Shown here in pieces: positions 6,972-15,485 of a stretch of 17,428 nt of DNA. Where the stretch lies: the NCBI GenBank assembly GCA_002477465.1, contig DLPV01000026.1, forward strand, positions 84,740 to 102,167, given 5' to 3'. How positions within the stretch are numbered: the first letter of the stretch is position 1; each line of letters starts with the position of its first letter. A program made the position numbers and the translations under genes. Source of the DNA: Gammaproteobacteria bacterium UBA7449. GTDB taxonomy: Bacteria; Pseudomonadota; Gammaproteobacteria; Pseudomonadales; Pseudohongiellaceae. Under the pieces are notes generated by a model. The model searched no databases. It had not been told where the DNA came from and saw only the letters and a list, made by a program, of their open reading frames with translations.

Positions 6972-7157
6972 CCACCCACCCCCCCCTCGCAAGGCAAAGC
7001 GACATATGCAGTCTCTTCAGGCTCTCCACCCAGTTACCGCGCTTTTCTCTCCCTCTTTGCCCTTGGAAGCAGTAAGATGTCGACACGCTGGTGCCAATAA
7101 CTGCGGCGCCGCTTAAGCATGCACTATGGACCGAAGCCGGTTTGACGTAGCCTCTAC

Positions 7158-7754
7158 ATGAAATTTTGCCATAACTGCGCCGCCCCTATCGTACTTCGCA
7201 TCCCTGACGGGGATGACAAGGTGCGCCACTGCTGTGAGGCATGCGACAGTATTTTCTATCAAAACCCAAAGAATGTTGTCGGGACGGTGCCTTTCTACGA
7301 GGACAAAATTCTGCTCTGTAAGCGTGCAATCCAGCCGCGCTACGGCAAATGGACTCTCCCAGCGGGTTTCATGGAGAATGGTGAATCCAGCTTGAGCGGA
7401 GCGATTCGTGAGACAACTGAAGAGGCCGGTGCCACCGTAAAAGTAGATGACAGCAGCCTTTACACCTTGTTCAATTTGCCGACGATCAATCAGGTCTATA
7501 TGTTCTTCCGCGCCGAATTAGTCAACCTGAATTTTGCAGCCGGCGCAGAGTCGCTGGAAGTCGCACTTTTTACCGAAGCTGAAATCCCCTGGGATGAGAT
7601 TGCCTTCCCGGTTGTACGCAGTACGCTTGAACACTTCTTTACTGATTTAAAAAACAATCGCTTTCCGGTGCGCATGTTTGATGTGCACCATAGCGAAGAC
7701 CGATCAATCTCAACGAAACTAATTAGTCACAGTAAAACTCATTTTGCAGACTAA
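7158..7754 (+). CDS. NUDIX hydrolase with N-terminal zinc ribbon
   Basis: A 198-residue cytoplasmic protein. Residues 1-35 form a zinc ribbon with C4-x2-C7 and C26-x2-C29. The NUDIX fold follows, with a complete box: G70-x5-E76-x7-R84-E85-x-x-E88-E89-x-G91 (GFMENGESSLSGAIRETTEEAG), the Mg-binding and catalytic signature for cleavage of nucleoside diphosphates linked to another moiety. The zinc ribbon is shared with NudC-type NAD pyrophosphatases and other NUDIX_4 proteins, but the protein lacks the larger N-terminal domain of NudC and its SQPWPFPxS-type motif, so the substrate is open (ADP-ribose, NAD or a nucleotide sugar are possible). It stands alone: 186 bases after pspC with no shared promoter evident, and followed by an AT-rich gap. 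No strong Shine-Dalgarno precedes the ATG. Confidence 0.85.
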   Translation: MKFCHNCAAPIVLRIPDGDDKVRHCCEACDSIFYQNPKNVVGTVPFYEDKILLCKRAIQPRYGKWTLPAGFMENGESSLSGAIRETTEEAGATVKVDDSSLYTLFNLPTINQVYMFFRAELVNLNFAAGAESLEVALFTEAEIPWDEIAFPVVRSTLEHFFTDLKNNRFPVRMFDVHHSEDRSISTKLISHSKTHFAD

Positions 7755-8048
7755 AAAGACTTGCCGGGCAAACCTCACCTGCTCGTGTGAAGCTCAGTCC
7801 TAAATAATCTCCCAGCAAAACAACTAGTAACCGAAAGCTACTGCTATAAGAAAATATCCCATAAATATCGGCGTTAATCGATTTAATCAATGACAACGTC
7901 GTTTAAATTTCATTTTTCAAATGTTAAAAAACCACCTTATTCGGAGTTTCAAACTATTTCGTTATTAAAATTTTCTGTTTTATGTCGGCGTGTAAATAAT
8001 GGAATCTCATAGCGTGGCAAATCATTCGGGAAATATTCAGGGGCATCT
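7755..8048. other. AT-rich intergenic region before the ketosynthase pseudogene
   Basis: There is no gene here. GC falls to about 25% in 7921-7980 by my count. A bulged inverted repeat TTTAAATTT (7902-7910) / AAATGTTAAA (7919-7928) is present but is not surprising in such AT-rich DNA. I could not assign a confident promoter. AGGGG about 8 bases before the ATG at 8049 is a plausible old ribosome site. Confidence 0.6.
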
Positions 8049-9053
8049 ATGAACATAACAGGGTTTTCACGTATCGAGTCGATAGGCTCTTACGTGCCGG
8101 AGCAAAAAATAAGTTCCGAAGAGTTAATGGATGAGATTCAGTCCGAAACGCGTTTCAACGTCCCAAACACCTGGCTGGAGGATCTGACAGGGATTCGCTC
8201 ACGCCGGTTTGCCGAACCTGAAGCTAACCCATCAGATCTTGCGATAGAAGCAGGGCGCGCCGCCTTGGAAAAATGCGGCATGGATCCCAAAGATATTGCC
8301 ATGGTTATTTACTGCGGCATTGATCGATATTGGGTAGAACCCGCCACCTCGCATCGTGTTCAGCGGTAGCTGGGCTGCAGCAATTCAGCTTGCCTTGATG
8401 TAACCAACGCCTGTCATTGCTTCACCAACGGTATATCGGTAGGCAACGCCATGATTGCAACTGGAGCCGAGGAGAATGTGGCAGTTGTGACGGGGGAAGT
8501 ACCGAGCCACGTCGCCCTGGGCTGCATCGCGGATATCAACAAAAACCCTACCCAGGAAAATTTCCAGCAGAAAGTGGGCGGGCTAACCACTGGGGATGCT
8601 GGAGGTGCCGTTATTTTGCAAAGAGCATCACAGCATTCAGGGGTAAAAACCTACAGCTTCAGTAGTCAGGGAAGATAAGCAGAGCTGTGCTCTTATAAGT
8701 ATGACGGAGACGGTAAGCGCTTCAGGCAAATGCTGATGGAGAAGATTTCTGCTGCAGCGATTCACCTGCATAAATCATTAATATTAGATACTTACAAGAT
8801 TTTAGATTGGTGACCTGCAGATGTTGACTATCTGATTTGCCACCAACCTGGGCAGAAAGTCCACCAACGCTTTGCTGAACTGGCCAAAGTGGAAATCACC
8901 AAGGCGCCAAGCACATTCAAGGAACTAGGTAACTTAACAAGAGCATCCATTGCTGTTACCCTCGATATGACGGGAACCAAGGAAAGCGATCGAATATTGA
9001 TATTGGGCTCGGGCAGCGGTCCGTCTATTAGCCAGATAGGTTTGGTTCTGTAG
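8049..9053 (+). pseudogene. FabH-like 3-oxoacyl-ACP synthase III relic with three in-frame stops
   Basis: Reading one frame from ATG 8049 to TAG 9051-9053 gives 334 codons, the normal length of a KAS III/thiolase-superfamily ketosynthase. It is interrupted by TAG at 8367, TAA at 8676 and TGA at 8811, all in the same frame with no frameshift. The residues between stops remain recognisable: TWLEDLTGIRSRRF near the start, LDVTNACHCF with the nucleophile Cys, then VDYLICHQPG with the active His, LGNLTRAS with the active Asn, and ILGSGSGPS at the end. Family members condense acyl thioesters; the substrate here is unknown. As read it can yield only a 106-residue N-terminal fragment, and possibly later fragments from internal starts such as ATG 8451. 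I call it a pseudogene; recent inactivation or base-call errors are the alternatives. GC looks somewhat lower than in purL. No sister fatty-acid or polyketide genes lie beside it. Confidence 0.85.
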
Positions 9054-9516
9054 TTTTAGTCACGCCAGCGCTGGCGCCATTCCACCGGGAAGGGCAACAA
9101 AGCCTCCGCCAATTCTGAATCCACCAGCATGGCTATTTAGGATATAAAAAGCAGGCTGTTTATGCTTAAACGTGTCAACCGGTTGCGTCAAATTCGAGGG
9201 ATTCCGGGCTAGATTAACAGATGGCGCGGGTTTGAGCCTGGTTCGCAATTCTCGGGAAGCAGTGAAGTTGAGCCTGAACAAGTGCGCTTGGTTCTTAGTT
9301 GGTGCTTGGGTGATACCTTGCTGGATCTTTGGTAAATATAGGCGCAGGCCTTGATTCATCCATTTAGCAGAATCCGGGTTGCTAGCGTGGTGATCGCAAA
9401 CAGACTTTGGCATGGAACCTGATTGCTGGGGATAACGGTGACAGGTGACGGCGAATAACGCCTTACAATAATAGAATTGCAGCGAACACGTTGCGCAAAG
9501 ATGCAGGATTTTAATT
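9054..9516. other. 463-base gap without a convincing gene
   Basis: No RNA gene or recognised protein was found. A perfect 14-base palindrome, CGCCAGCGCTGGCG (9063-9076), lies just after the ketosynthase stop, but it has no loop and no U-run, so it is not a good terminator. The minus strand is open for 169 codons (9060-9569), but that frame overlaps the start of the next gene by 53 bases, resembles no family I know and has a low-complexity, Pro/Asn/Gln-rich makeup. Plus-strand frames are broken repeatedly. The stretch may be decayed DNA continuous with the pseudogene. Confidence 0.5.
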
Positions 9517-10497
9517 ATGGATTGGTTCCTGATTCCTTCCATCACAGCAATCATCTTCAAGATCGTCATTTTTTTGCGCTATCAATCCTCCCTGCGTTCA
9601 GAAACCTTTAACCTGTGTGTCCTCTTTCTCGCCGTTTTCCTGCTCAATGTTGTAGAACTGATTGCACTCGGACAATCACACAGCGATGCCACAACGCTGG
9701 TCCTTCTTATTGCTTATCACTGCAGCGCAATTTTCATCGTGCATGCGTTTCTCAACATTGCACTTGATTATTCCAATTTCATCTGGAACGCGCAGAAAAT
9801 TAAATTAGCACTCAATTTCGTGTTGGCGGCACTAACCGTAGCACTGGTTTTTAGTCGCAATCTAATTGCGGACTGGACAATTCTGGCGGGAAGCTACATC
9901 CCTACCAAGGAAGCTGGATCTCTGTATTGGCTGTTTCAGTTCTACACCCTGGGCGGTATTGCCTTCGCTGTCGGCTTATTGATTTACGGCATGAACACGC
10001 ATGAGTCCAACCTGCAGCGCCGTCAGTGCATGGTGTTTCTGCTGGCCAGCGCAACCCCGGTTCTCATCACCGCCATGATCATCATACTTCAGGCAGTTGG
10101 CCTGCCCTTAAGTGCTGGTATTTTTATGTCCCTGGCTTCGACAGTTATGTTGGTAGTAATTGTGTACGCTGAGGAAAAATCGCGCCTCTTCAAGCTAATG
10201 ACACTCTTGCCTTACTCCAACGAAAGAAAGCTGCACAATCAATTGCTGGAGCAGATTACCGAGTGCGTCTCGGTCAACGATGATCCTGATTCCAGGAACC
10301 AGCTAAATCTTAAAGATATGATGAAGGCTCTGGAAGGCACAGTAGTCGAGCATGTGCTGCACTATTACCAGGGTAACCAGAAAATGACGGCAAGCGCATT
10401 GGGCGTATCTGAAGCAACCCTTTCGAGGCGTGTCAGAGGAGCATCTCAGCGCAAGACAAGCGACACTGATCAGGATTCAATTCGGATAACGCAGTAG
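9517..10497 (+). CDS. Seven-helix membrane protein with C-terminal Fis-type HTH (membrane-bound regulator)
   Basis: A 326-residue protein with about seven hydrophobic segments (roughly 4-21, 31-51, 59-82, 96-114, 137-158, 171-194, 198-217), followed by a soluble cytoplasmic part. The end of that part, about 268-310, reads as a Fis/NtrC-type helix-turn-helix: MMKALEGTVVEHVLHYY, then MTASALGVSEATLSRRVRG, closely like the C-termini of sigma-54 activators. There is no AAA+ domain, kinase or receiver domain between. The membrane part resembles 7TM sensor modules found at the N-terminus of some histidine kinases. The likely role is a one-component, membrane-tethered DNA-binding regulator whose ligand and targets are unknown. 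AGGA at about 9504-9507 precedes the ATG at 9517. Its last 28 bases overlap the end of the convergent NIF3-like gene. I do not recognise a named gene. Confidence 0.75.
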   Translation: MDWFLIPSITAIIFKIVIFLRYQSSLRSETFNLCVLFLAVFLLNVVELIALGQSHSDATTLVLLIAYHCSAIFIVHAFLNIALDYSNFIWNAQKIKLALNFVLAALTVALVFSRNLIADWTILAGSYIPTKEAGSLYWLFQFYTLGGIAFAVGLLIYGMNTHESNLQRRQCMVFLLASATPVLITAMIIILQAVGLPLSAGIFMSLASTVMLVVIVYAEEKSRLFKLMTLLPYSNERKLHNQLLEQITECVSVNDDPDSRNQLNLKDMMKALEGTVVEHVLHYYQGNQKMTASALGVSEATLSRRVRGASQRKTSDTDQDSIRITQ

Positions 10498-10790
10498 GCC
10501 ACTTCTTCATAAGGGTGGGCAGAATTTAGCGCGGCGATGACTGCGCTCTGCAACGCTTGCATGCATACCATCTCCACCTTGAACTCATTCACCCGCTCTA
10601 CCTGCCCATGCTTTCCCAAGAATGGAGTACTACCCTCTTGCGGTCGAAATTGACCCTGACCGAGGGTCTGCCAGGCACAGCAATCGTAATCACCAACTCG
10701 CCCCGCACCCGCTGAAAACATAGCGCTCTTCACCTGCTCCAGATGGGTTTCGGGTACATAGAACTCGATCTTGAGCAGTTGATCTGACAT
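10470..10790 (-). CDS. NIF3/YqfO-type single-domain protein
   Basis: A 106-residue protein matching the stand-alone domain that is inserted in longer NIF3/YqfO proteins and has a PII/CutA-like fold. Signs are the N-terminal LKIEFYVPETHLEQVKSAMFSAGAGRVGDY, the middle WQTLGQGQFRP and the C-terminal NSAHPYEEVAYCV, all typical of the small pseudomonad-type homologs annotated as NGG1p-interacting factor NIF3. It lacks the metal-binding NIF3 core, so no enzyme activity can be assumed; trimeric ligand binding is a possibility from the fold. It starts two bases after the purL stop (TAG, CC, ATG), so it is almost certainly translated from the purL mRNA. Its 3' end overlaps the convergent 7TM regulator by 28 bases. 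Confidence 0.85.
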   Translation of the reverse strand: MSDQLLKIEFYVPETHLEQVKSAMFSAGAGRVGDYDCCAWQTLGQGQFRPQEGSTPFLGKHGQVERVNEFKVEMVCMQALQSAVIAALNSAHPYEEVAYCVIRIES

Positions 10791-10792
10791 GG

Positions 10793-13700
10793 CTAGTTTA
10801 GCCAGGCCCTGGCATTTCTGAACATACGCATTGAAGGTGCATCCTCTTGCCAGCTATCAGGATACCAGGAATTCTGGACAGTCCGGAACACTCGCTCGGG
10901 ATGGGGCATCATGATGGTCACTCGACCATCAATTGTGGTGACCCCGGTAATTCCGCCAGGCGAACCATTAGGGTTTGCGGGATAGGTTTCAGTGGGCTCA
11001 CCACTGCTGTCCACATAGCGCATGGCAACTTGTCCCGACTTACTCAGGGCATGCTGCTGCGAGCTGTCACTAAAATCCGCCAGGCCTTCACCGTGCGCGA
11101 CCGCAATCGGAAAGCGGGAACCCTGCATTCCTGACAGCAGAACTGATTGGCTGTCGGATATCGCTGTCATGACCAACCGGCCCTCGAACTGCTCGGAACG
11201 ATTGCGCACAAACTTTGGCCAGTTACCCGCACCTGGAATCAGATCCTGCAATAGTGACATCATCTGGCAACCATTACATACGCCCAAACTCAGGCTTGTT
11301 TCCCGCTCAAAGAAGGTCTGGAACTGTTGCCGCAGACCATCATTAAACAGGACCGACTTGGCCCATCCGCCACCTGCGCCCAGCACATCTCCATAGGAGA
11401 AGCCGCCGCAGGCCACCAGGACATTAAACTGATCGAGTGACGCACGACCTTCTATCAGGTCAGTCATATGCAGGTCTATTGAATGGAATCCGGCACGATC
11501 GAACGCTGCCGCCATTTCAATCTGCCCATTAACCCCTTGCTCCCGCAGCACAGCAACTTTGGGCTGTTCCTGCAGATTCAGATAGGGCGCACAAATGTCT
11601 GCATCTGGATCAAAACCAAGCTCTGCGTGCAAACCCCTGTCGCCTGCGTCCAGTATCCGGTCATACTCTTCAAGGGCACAGTCCGAATTATCTCTTATGG
11701 CCTGCATCTGATAACTGGTAGCAGACCAGATCCTTTGCAAATTAGTGCGGGTGTCACTCATTATTATTTGATCATGGCGACTTATACTGATGTCATCAGC
11801 CGCGACCACTTTACCCAACACAGTGATGCAATCCTCTAAGGCGCAGGAATCAGCGAGCTCCAGCAGTCTAGCGAGATCTTTTTCGCGAACCTGAACGACT
11901 GCACCGAGTTCCTCATTGAACAGGATCGCAAGATCATGCTGACTCGAATTAAACCGCCCGAGGTCTATCTGCGCGCCGCATCGACCAGCAAAACACATCT
12001 CGGCAAGAGTCACGAATAGCCCACCGTCTGAACGATCGTGATAAGCAAGCAGCAAATCTTCAGCCTTTGCCCTGGTAACCAGATTAAAGAAATTAGTCAT
12101 AAGCTGTGCTGAATCTAGATCAGGCACTGCGCCAAGGGTCCGGTCGAATACCTGGGCAAGTGCCGACCCTCCCAGGCGATACGCGTCTGGGCTTAGACTT
12201 ATCTGCAACAGTAAAGTGGCCTCTTCGGCAAGCTGCAGCTGTGGCGTTAAGCTGCGGCGAATATCAGTCACCGGCGTAAACGCCGAAATAATCAACGACA
12301 GCGGTGCAGTGTTACTCTTTGTTTCTCCGTGTTCCTGCCATACCGTACGCATGGACATGGAGTCCTTGCCAACAGGTATGCAAATACCCAGACTCGGGCA
12401 CAATTCCTCGGCGACTGCCCTGACCGTTGCGAAGAGTTTCGCGTCCTCACAACCATGCCCAGCAGCCACCATCCAGTTGGCGGAAAGCTTGATATCGCCG
12501 AGTTGCTCAAGGTCGGCACCCAGCAGGTTAGTGATAGCCTCCGCTATTGCCATCCGACCCGAGGCCGGCCCGTCGAACAGGGCCAGGGGTGTCCGCTCAC
12601 CCATGGCCATCGCCTCACCAACATAGTCCCGATAAGAGGTCGCGGTCACGGCACAATCGGCGACAGGCACCTGCCAGGGGCCCACCATCTGATCCCGACA
12701 CACCTGGCCGGTGATGCTGCGATCACCAATGGTAATCAAGAAACTCTTGCTCGCCACGGTGGGCAAGGACAGGACCCGCTGTACTGCATCTGCAACCGTG
12801 ATCCCTTCCAGGCCATCGTCGCGGATCGCGACTGCACCAGAATTTACGTCCCGATGCATCTTGGGCGCCTTGCCAAACAGGACATCCATCGGCAAATCGA
12901 TGGGCTTATTGTCAAAATGGCTGTCTTTGAGTTCAATATGCTTTTCTGCCGTAGTCTCTCCAACTACTGCGTAAGGGCAACGCTCACGGGCACAGATCGC
13001 TTCGAATTGCGCCAGGTCCTCCCCCGACACTGCCAGCACGTAACGCTCCTGGGCCTCATTACACCAGATCTCCAGGGGCGTCATTTGCGATTCAGCATTA
13101 GGTATATCACGCAGCCGAAAGCTTCCGCCCCTGCCTCCATCTTTGGCTAACTCTGGCAGGGCGTTGGACAAACCGCCTGCGCCAACGTCATGAATGAATA
13201 AAATGGGATTACTGGCACCTAGCTGCCAGCAACGGTCTATGACTTCCTGGCAGCGCCTTTCCATTTCTGCGTTGTCACGCTGGACTGATGCAAAATCCAA
13301 ATCCTCATTGCCGCTGCCTGAAGCCATCGAAGAGGCGGCGCCGCCGCCTAGCCCAATGAGCATTGCTGGCCCTCCCAGCACGATGAGTTGGGCAGCAACA
13401 GGTATCCCACCCTTGCTGACATGGGGCTCGCGAATATTGCCCAAGCCACCGGCAATCATAATGGGTTTGTGGTAGCCCCTGATTTCAGATTCACCTGCCT
13501 CATTTTCCACATTCGCTTCGTAGCTTCGGAAGTAACCGCAAAGATTGGGCCGACCATATTCATTGTTGAAGGCGGCGCTACCAATGGGGGCTTCCAGCAT
13601 GATTTCCAGAGGTGTGGCGATGTGGGCAGGCTTGCTCTCCGGGGCCTCCCAGGGTTGGGGCATACCCGGCAATCGCAGATTCGACACGCTGAATCCAGTA

Positions 13701-14728
13701 AGCCCGGCTTTCGGCTTCGCACCGGTACCGGTCGCACCCTCATCACGAATTTCCCCACCCGACCCGGTCGATGCACCCGGAAACGGGGCGATTGCTGTGG
13801 GATGGTTATGGGTCTCTACCTTCATAAGGATATGGACGGGTTCCCGGTGGTAGGCATATTGCTGCTCACCAGCCGGAAAGAATCTATCAGTGGTGTGCCC
13901 TGCCATCACGGCAGCATTGTCTGAGTAGGCTGACAGCACCTTATCTGGAGAACACTCATGGGTATTGCGAATCATCCCGAACAGTGATTTGGATTGCGCC
14001 TGTCCATCGATGCGCCAACTGGCGTTGAAAATCTTATGCCGGCAGTGCTCCGAATTGGCTTGTGCAAACATCATCAGTTCGACATCGTTGGGATTTCTAT
14101 CGAGTTCCGTGAAGCATGAGAATAGATACTCCATCTCATCTTCAGCCAGCGCCAGACCCCAGTCCTGATTGGCTCGTCGCAGCGCATCTTCTCCCTGGGA
14201 TAACAAGTCGACAGACTGCAGCGGTTTCGGTTCAGCACTGGCAAATAAAGCTTCCGCCTCATCCACCACGCCAAGCACTGTCTGGGTCATGCGATCGTGC
14301 AGGCGTGCATCCAGTTGCTGCAGCAGTTCAGCAGAGGGCGCAGATTCGAAACCGAGGGTGAACACCGTGCCCCGTTCAACCCGGTTAACGCCATGTAAAC
14401 CACAGTTATGCAGAATGTCTGTTGCCTTACTTGACCAGGGTGAGATCGTACCCAGGCGCGGCACCACGACTCTTTCGGTGATCTGGGCCGTGCTGGGGAC
14501 AGCGGCATGGGCCGCTGTTGACTCGCCGACTGCACTCTCAGACTGTCCATAGTGCAACAGGCTTTTTAGCACGTCATAGTTGGCAGGCGAAAGTTCCTCA
14601 GTCACATCAACGAAGTGGACATGCCGGGCAGAAACAGTAATTAAACTTGGAAAGTCAGAGCGGAGTGAGTCTTGCAGTTTTGCTTGTTTGAATGCAGATA
14701 GAGCGCTAGCTCCCAACAAAGCTTGCAT
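10793..14728 (-). CDS. purL: Phosphoribosylformylglycinamidine synthase (PurL)
   Basis: A 1311-residue full-length large-type PurL; E. coli PurL has 1295. It converts FGAR, glutamine and ATP to FGAM in step four of purine synthesis. The order is: N-terminal PurS-like domain (about 1-150, with GTISPWSSKATDI), linker, two FGAM synthase ATPase repeats (NSEHCRHKIFN, VETHNHPTAIAPFPGASTGSGGEIRDEGATG, GGGAASSMASG, DQMVGPWQVPVADCAVT, CIPVGKDSMSM), and a C-terminal class I glutaminase with nucleophile C1151 (LGVCNGCQ) and H1276/E1278 (MPHPER). All catalytic residues are present and I see no frameshift. The start MQALLGASALSAF aligns with E. coli MMEILRGSPALSAF. The ribosome site is weak (AGAGAG). It is co-directional with the small NIF3-like gene downstream. 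No PurR box was recognised upstream. Confidence 0.98.
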   Translation of the reverse strand: MQALLGASALSAFKQAKLQDSLRSDFPSLITVSARHVHFVDVTEELSPANYDVLKSLLHYGQSESAVGESTAAHAAVPSTAQITERVVVPRLGTISPWSSKATDILHNCGLHGVNRVERGTVFTLGFESAPSAELLQQLDARLHDRMTQTVLGVVDEAEALFASAEPKPLQSVDLLSQGEDALRRANQDWGLALAEDEMEYLFSCFTELDRNPNDVELMMFAQANSEHCRHKIFNASWRIDGQAQSKSLFGMIRNTHECSPDKVLSAYSDNAAVMAGHTTDRFFPAGEQQYAYHREPVHILMKVETHNHPTAIAPFPGASTGSGGEIRDEGATGTGAKPKAGLTGFSVSNLRLPGMPQPWEAPESKPAHIATPLEIMLEAPIGSAAFNNEYGRPNLCGYFRSYEANVENEAGESEIRGYHKPIMIAGGLGNIREPHVSKGGIPVAAQLIVLGGPAMLIGLGGGAASSMASGSGNEDLDFASVQRDNAEMERRCQEVIDRCWQLGASNPILFIHDVGAGGLSNALPELAKDGGRGGSFRLRDIPNAESQMTPLEIWCNEAQERYVLAVSGEDLAQFEAICARERCPYAVVGETTAEKHIELKDSHFDNKPIDLPMDVLFGKAPKMHRDVNSGAVAIRDDGLEGITVADAVQRVLSLPTVASKSFLITIGDRSITGQVCRDQMVGPWQVPVADCAVTATSYRDYVGEAMAMGERTPLALFDGPASGRMAIAEAITNLLGADLEQLGDIKLSANWMVAAGHGCEDAKLFATVRAVAEELCPSLGICIPVGKDSMSMRTVWQEHGETKSNTAPLSLIISAFTPVTDIRRSLTPQLQLAEEATLLLQISLSPDAYRLGGSALAQVFDRTLGAVPDLDSAQLMTNFFNLVTRAKAEDLLLAYHDRSDGGLFVTLAEMCFAGRCGAQIDLGRFNSSQHDLAILFNEELGAVVQVREKDLARLLELADSCALEDCITVLGKVVAADDISISRHDQIIMSDTRTNLQRIWSATSYQMQAIRDNSDCALEEYDRILDAGDRGLHAELGFDPDADICAPYLNLQEQPKVAVLREQGVNGQIEMAAAFDRAGFHSIDLHMTDLIEGRASLDQFNVLVACGGFSYGDVLGAGGGWAKSVLFNDGLRQQFQTFFERETSLSLGVCNGCQMMSLLQDLIPGAGNWPKFVRNRSEQFEGRLVMTAISDSQSVLLSGMQGSRFPIAVAHGEGLADFSDSSQQHALSKSGQVAMRYVDSSGEPTETYPANPNGSPGGITGVTTIDGRVTIMMPHPERVFRTVQNSWYPDSWQEDAPSMRMFRNARAWLN

Positions 14729-14764
14729 CGAAAAGAATTCTCTCTAGAGGCTGGTGTGCGATGC

Positions 14765-14781
14765 TGAATCCAGATGATTCA
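14765..14781. repeat. Inverted repeat 37 bases upstream of purL
   Basis: TGAATC (14765-14770) and GATTCA (14776-14781) are separated by CAGAT, a perfect six-base inverted repeat. It lies in the 102-base gap between the lipoprotein stop and the purL start, within the likely purL leader. It could be an operator or a weak hairpin, or chance. It does not resemble the E. coli PurR operator. Confidence 0.3.
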
Positions 14782-14830
14782 ATGTGGCGCAATGATAATA
14801 GAATTCCGGAAAAAATTCAGAAAAAGCTTT

Positions 14831-15352
14831 CTACTGGCCGGGTTCTGTAAAACTGCCATCAGCGCGGGACACGACCTCATTGCCATTGGAATCTACCACC
14901 CAAAAATTGACATAGGAAAGGGTAGTAATATCCTGCCGCTCGGCGTCGAAATGTGGCTCAGCCATCACCCGGTAAACCTCCCCAGCCCTTGCATTGAAGC
15001 GCAGCGTACGGGACAGTTCCTCCTGCGAAGCCGCGTAGCTGACCAGTGCTGGCGCCAACCCTCGTGCTGTGCCCATATCCCAGTAAAAATAGACAGTCAC
15101 ATCGTGATAACCCGGCTCAATCTCTATGCGATCGTAGTCAACGCTGTCATCAATGGTATTGCCATCGATGCGGGAGAAGCGGACGGCATCCATGTATCGA
15201 TTCAGCCAGTCCTGGCGAAGAAATTGGCTTCCCTCCAGCGTCGCGATCTGCATCGTAGACCTCACTTCCCCATCATAGGCGCGATAGGCGCTACCGTTTG
15301 TGCAGCCAGGAAGGAATACAACCAGAATTGCCAGTATCAGAAATTGTTTCAT
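14831..15352 (-). CDS. Predicted lipoprotein of unknown function
   Basis: A 173-residue protein starting MKQFLILAILVVFLPGC: a short charged start, a hydrophobic stretch and a lipobox LPGC with the modified cysteine at residue 17. The residues after it are Thr and Asn, not Asp, so outer-membrane sorting by Lol is expected. The mature part looks beta-rich, with alternating patterns such as RIEIEPGYHDVTVYFYWD and YVNFWVVDSNGNEV, as in small envelope proteins with a PEGA-like or beta-sandwich fold. I recognise no named family. It lies between tadA (133 bases upstream) and purL (102 bases downstream), both on the same strand, but the spacing does not require an operon. Confidence 0.75.
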   Translation of the reverse strand: MKQFLILAILVVFLPGCTNGSAYRAYDGEVRSTMQIATLEGSQFLRQDWLNRYMDAVRFSRIDGNTIDDSVDYDRIEIEPGYHDVTVYFYWDMGTARGLAPALVSYAASQEELSRTLRFNARAGEVYRVMAEPHFDAERQDITTLSYVNFWVVDSNGNEVVSRADGSFTEPGQ

Positions 15353-15462
15353 TTGCAGAGTGACTCTCGAGTTGCCGCGCTTATGCTGCCTCAGCCGCTA
15401 CAAGCTCAAAACCCGGGTAATTCGTGTTATTGGTATGTTATTCGTAATACTTGGGTCAAAGT

Positions 15463-15478
15463 TACATGAATCCATGTA
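15463..15478 (-). terminator. Weak stem-loop after tadA
   Basis: TACATG (15463-15468) and CATGTA (15473-15478) form a six-pair stem with a four-base loop, beginning eight bases after the tadA stop on the minus strand. It is AT-rich and not followed by a real U-run, so it is a weak candidate. Confidence 0.3.
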
Positions 15479-15485
15479 TTTTGGG

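Noticed and set aside
6981..6989. Run of cytosines after pspC
   Set aside because: It is a short homopolymer in intergenic DNA with no gene whose phase it could switch, so it gives no evidence of phase variation.
7103..7112. GCGGCGCCGC palindrome as psp operon terminator
   Set aside because: It has no loop and no U-run, and lies about 130 bases after the pspC stop; short GC palindromes like this occur by chance.
8811..8813. TGA in the ketosynthase frame as selenocysteine or recoded codon
   Set aside because: TAG and TAA also interrupt the same frame, all three stops are used as normal terminators by neighbouring genes, and no SECIS-like hairpin was seen right after the TGA.
9060..9569. Minus-strand open frame of 169 codons
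   Set aside because: It overlaps the start of the 7TM-HTH gene, shows no recognisable domain and has unusual composition. It is kept only as a note in the gap feature.
12329..13150. Plus-strand open frame of 273 codons
   Set aside because: It lies wholly antisense to purL, whose protein is conserved throughout this stretch; the translation resembles no protein.
14774..15469. Plus-strand open frame of 231 codons
   Set aside because: It is antisense to the lipoprotein gene, which has a clear signal sequence and lipobox; no protein-like features.
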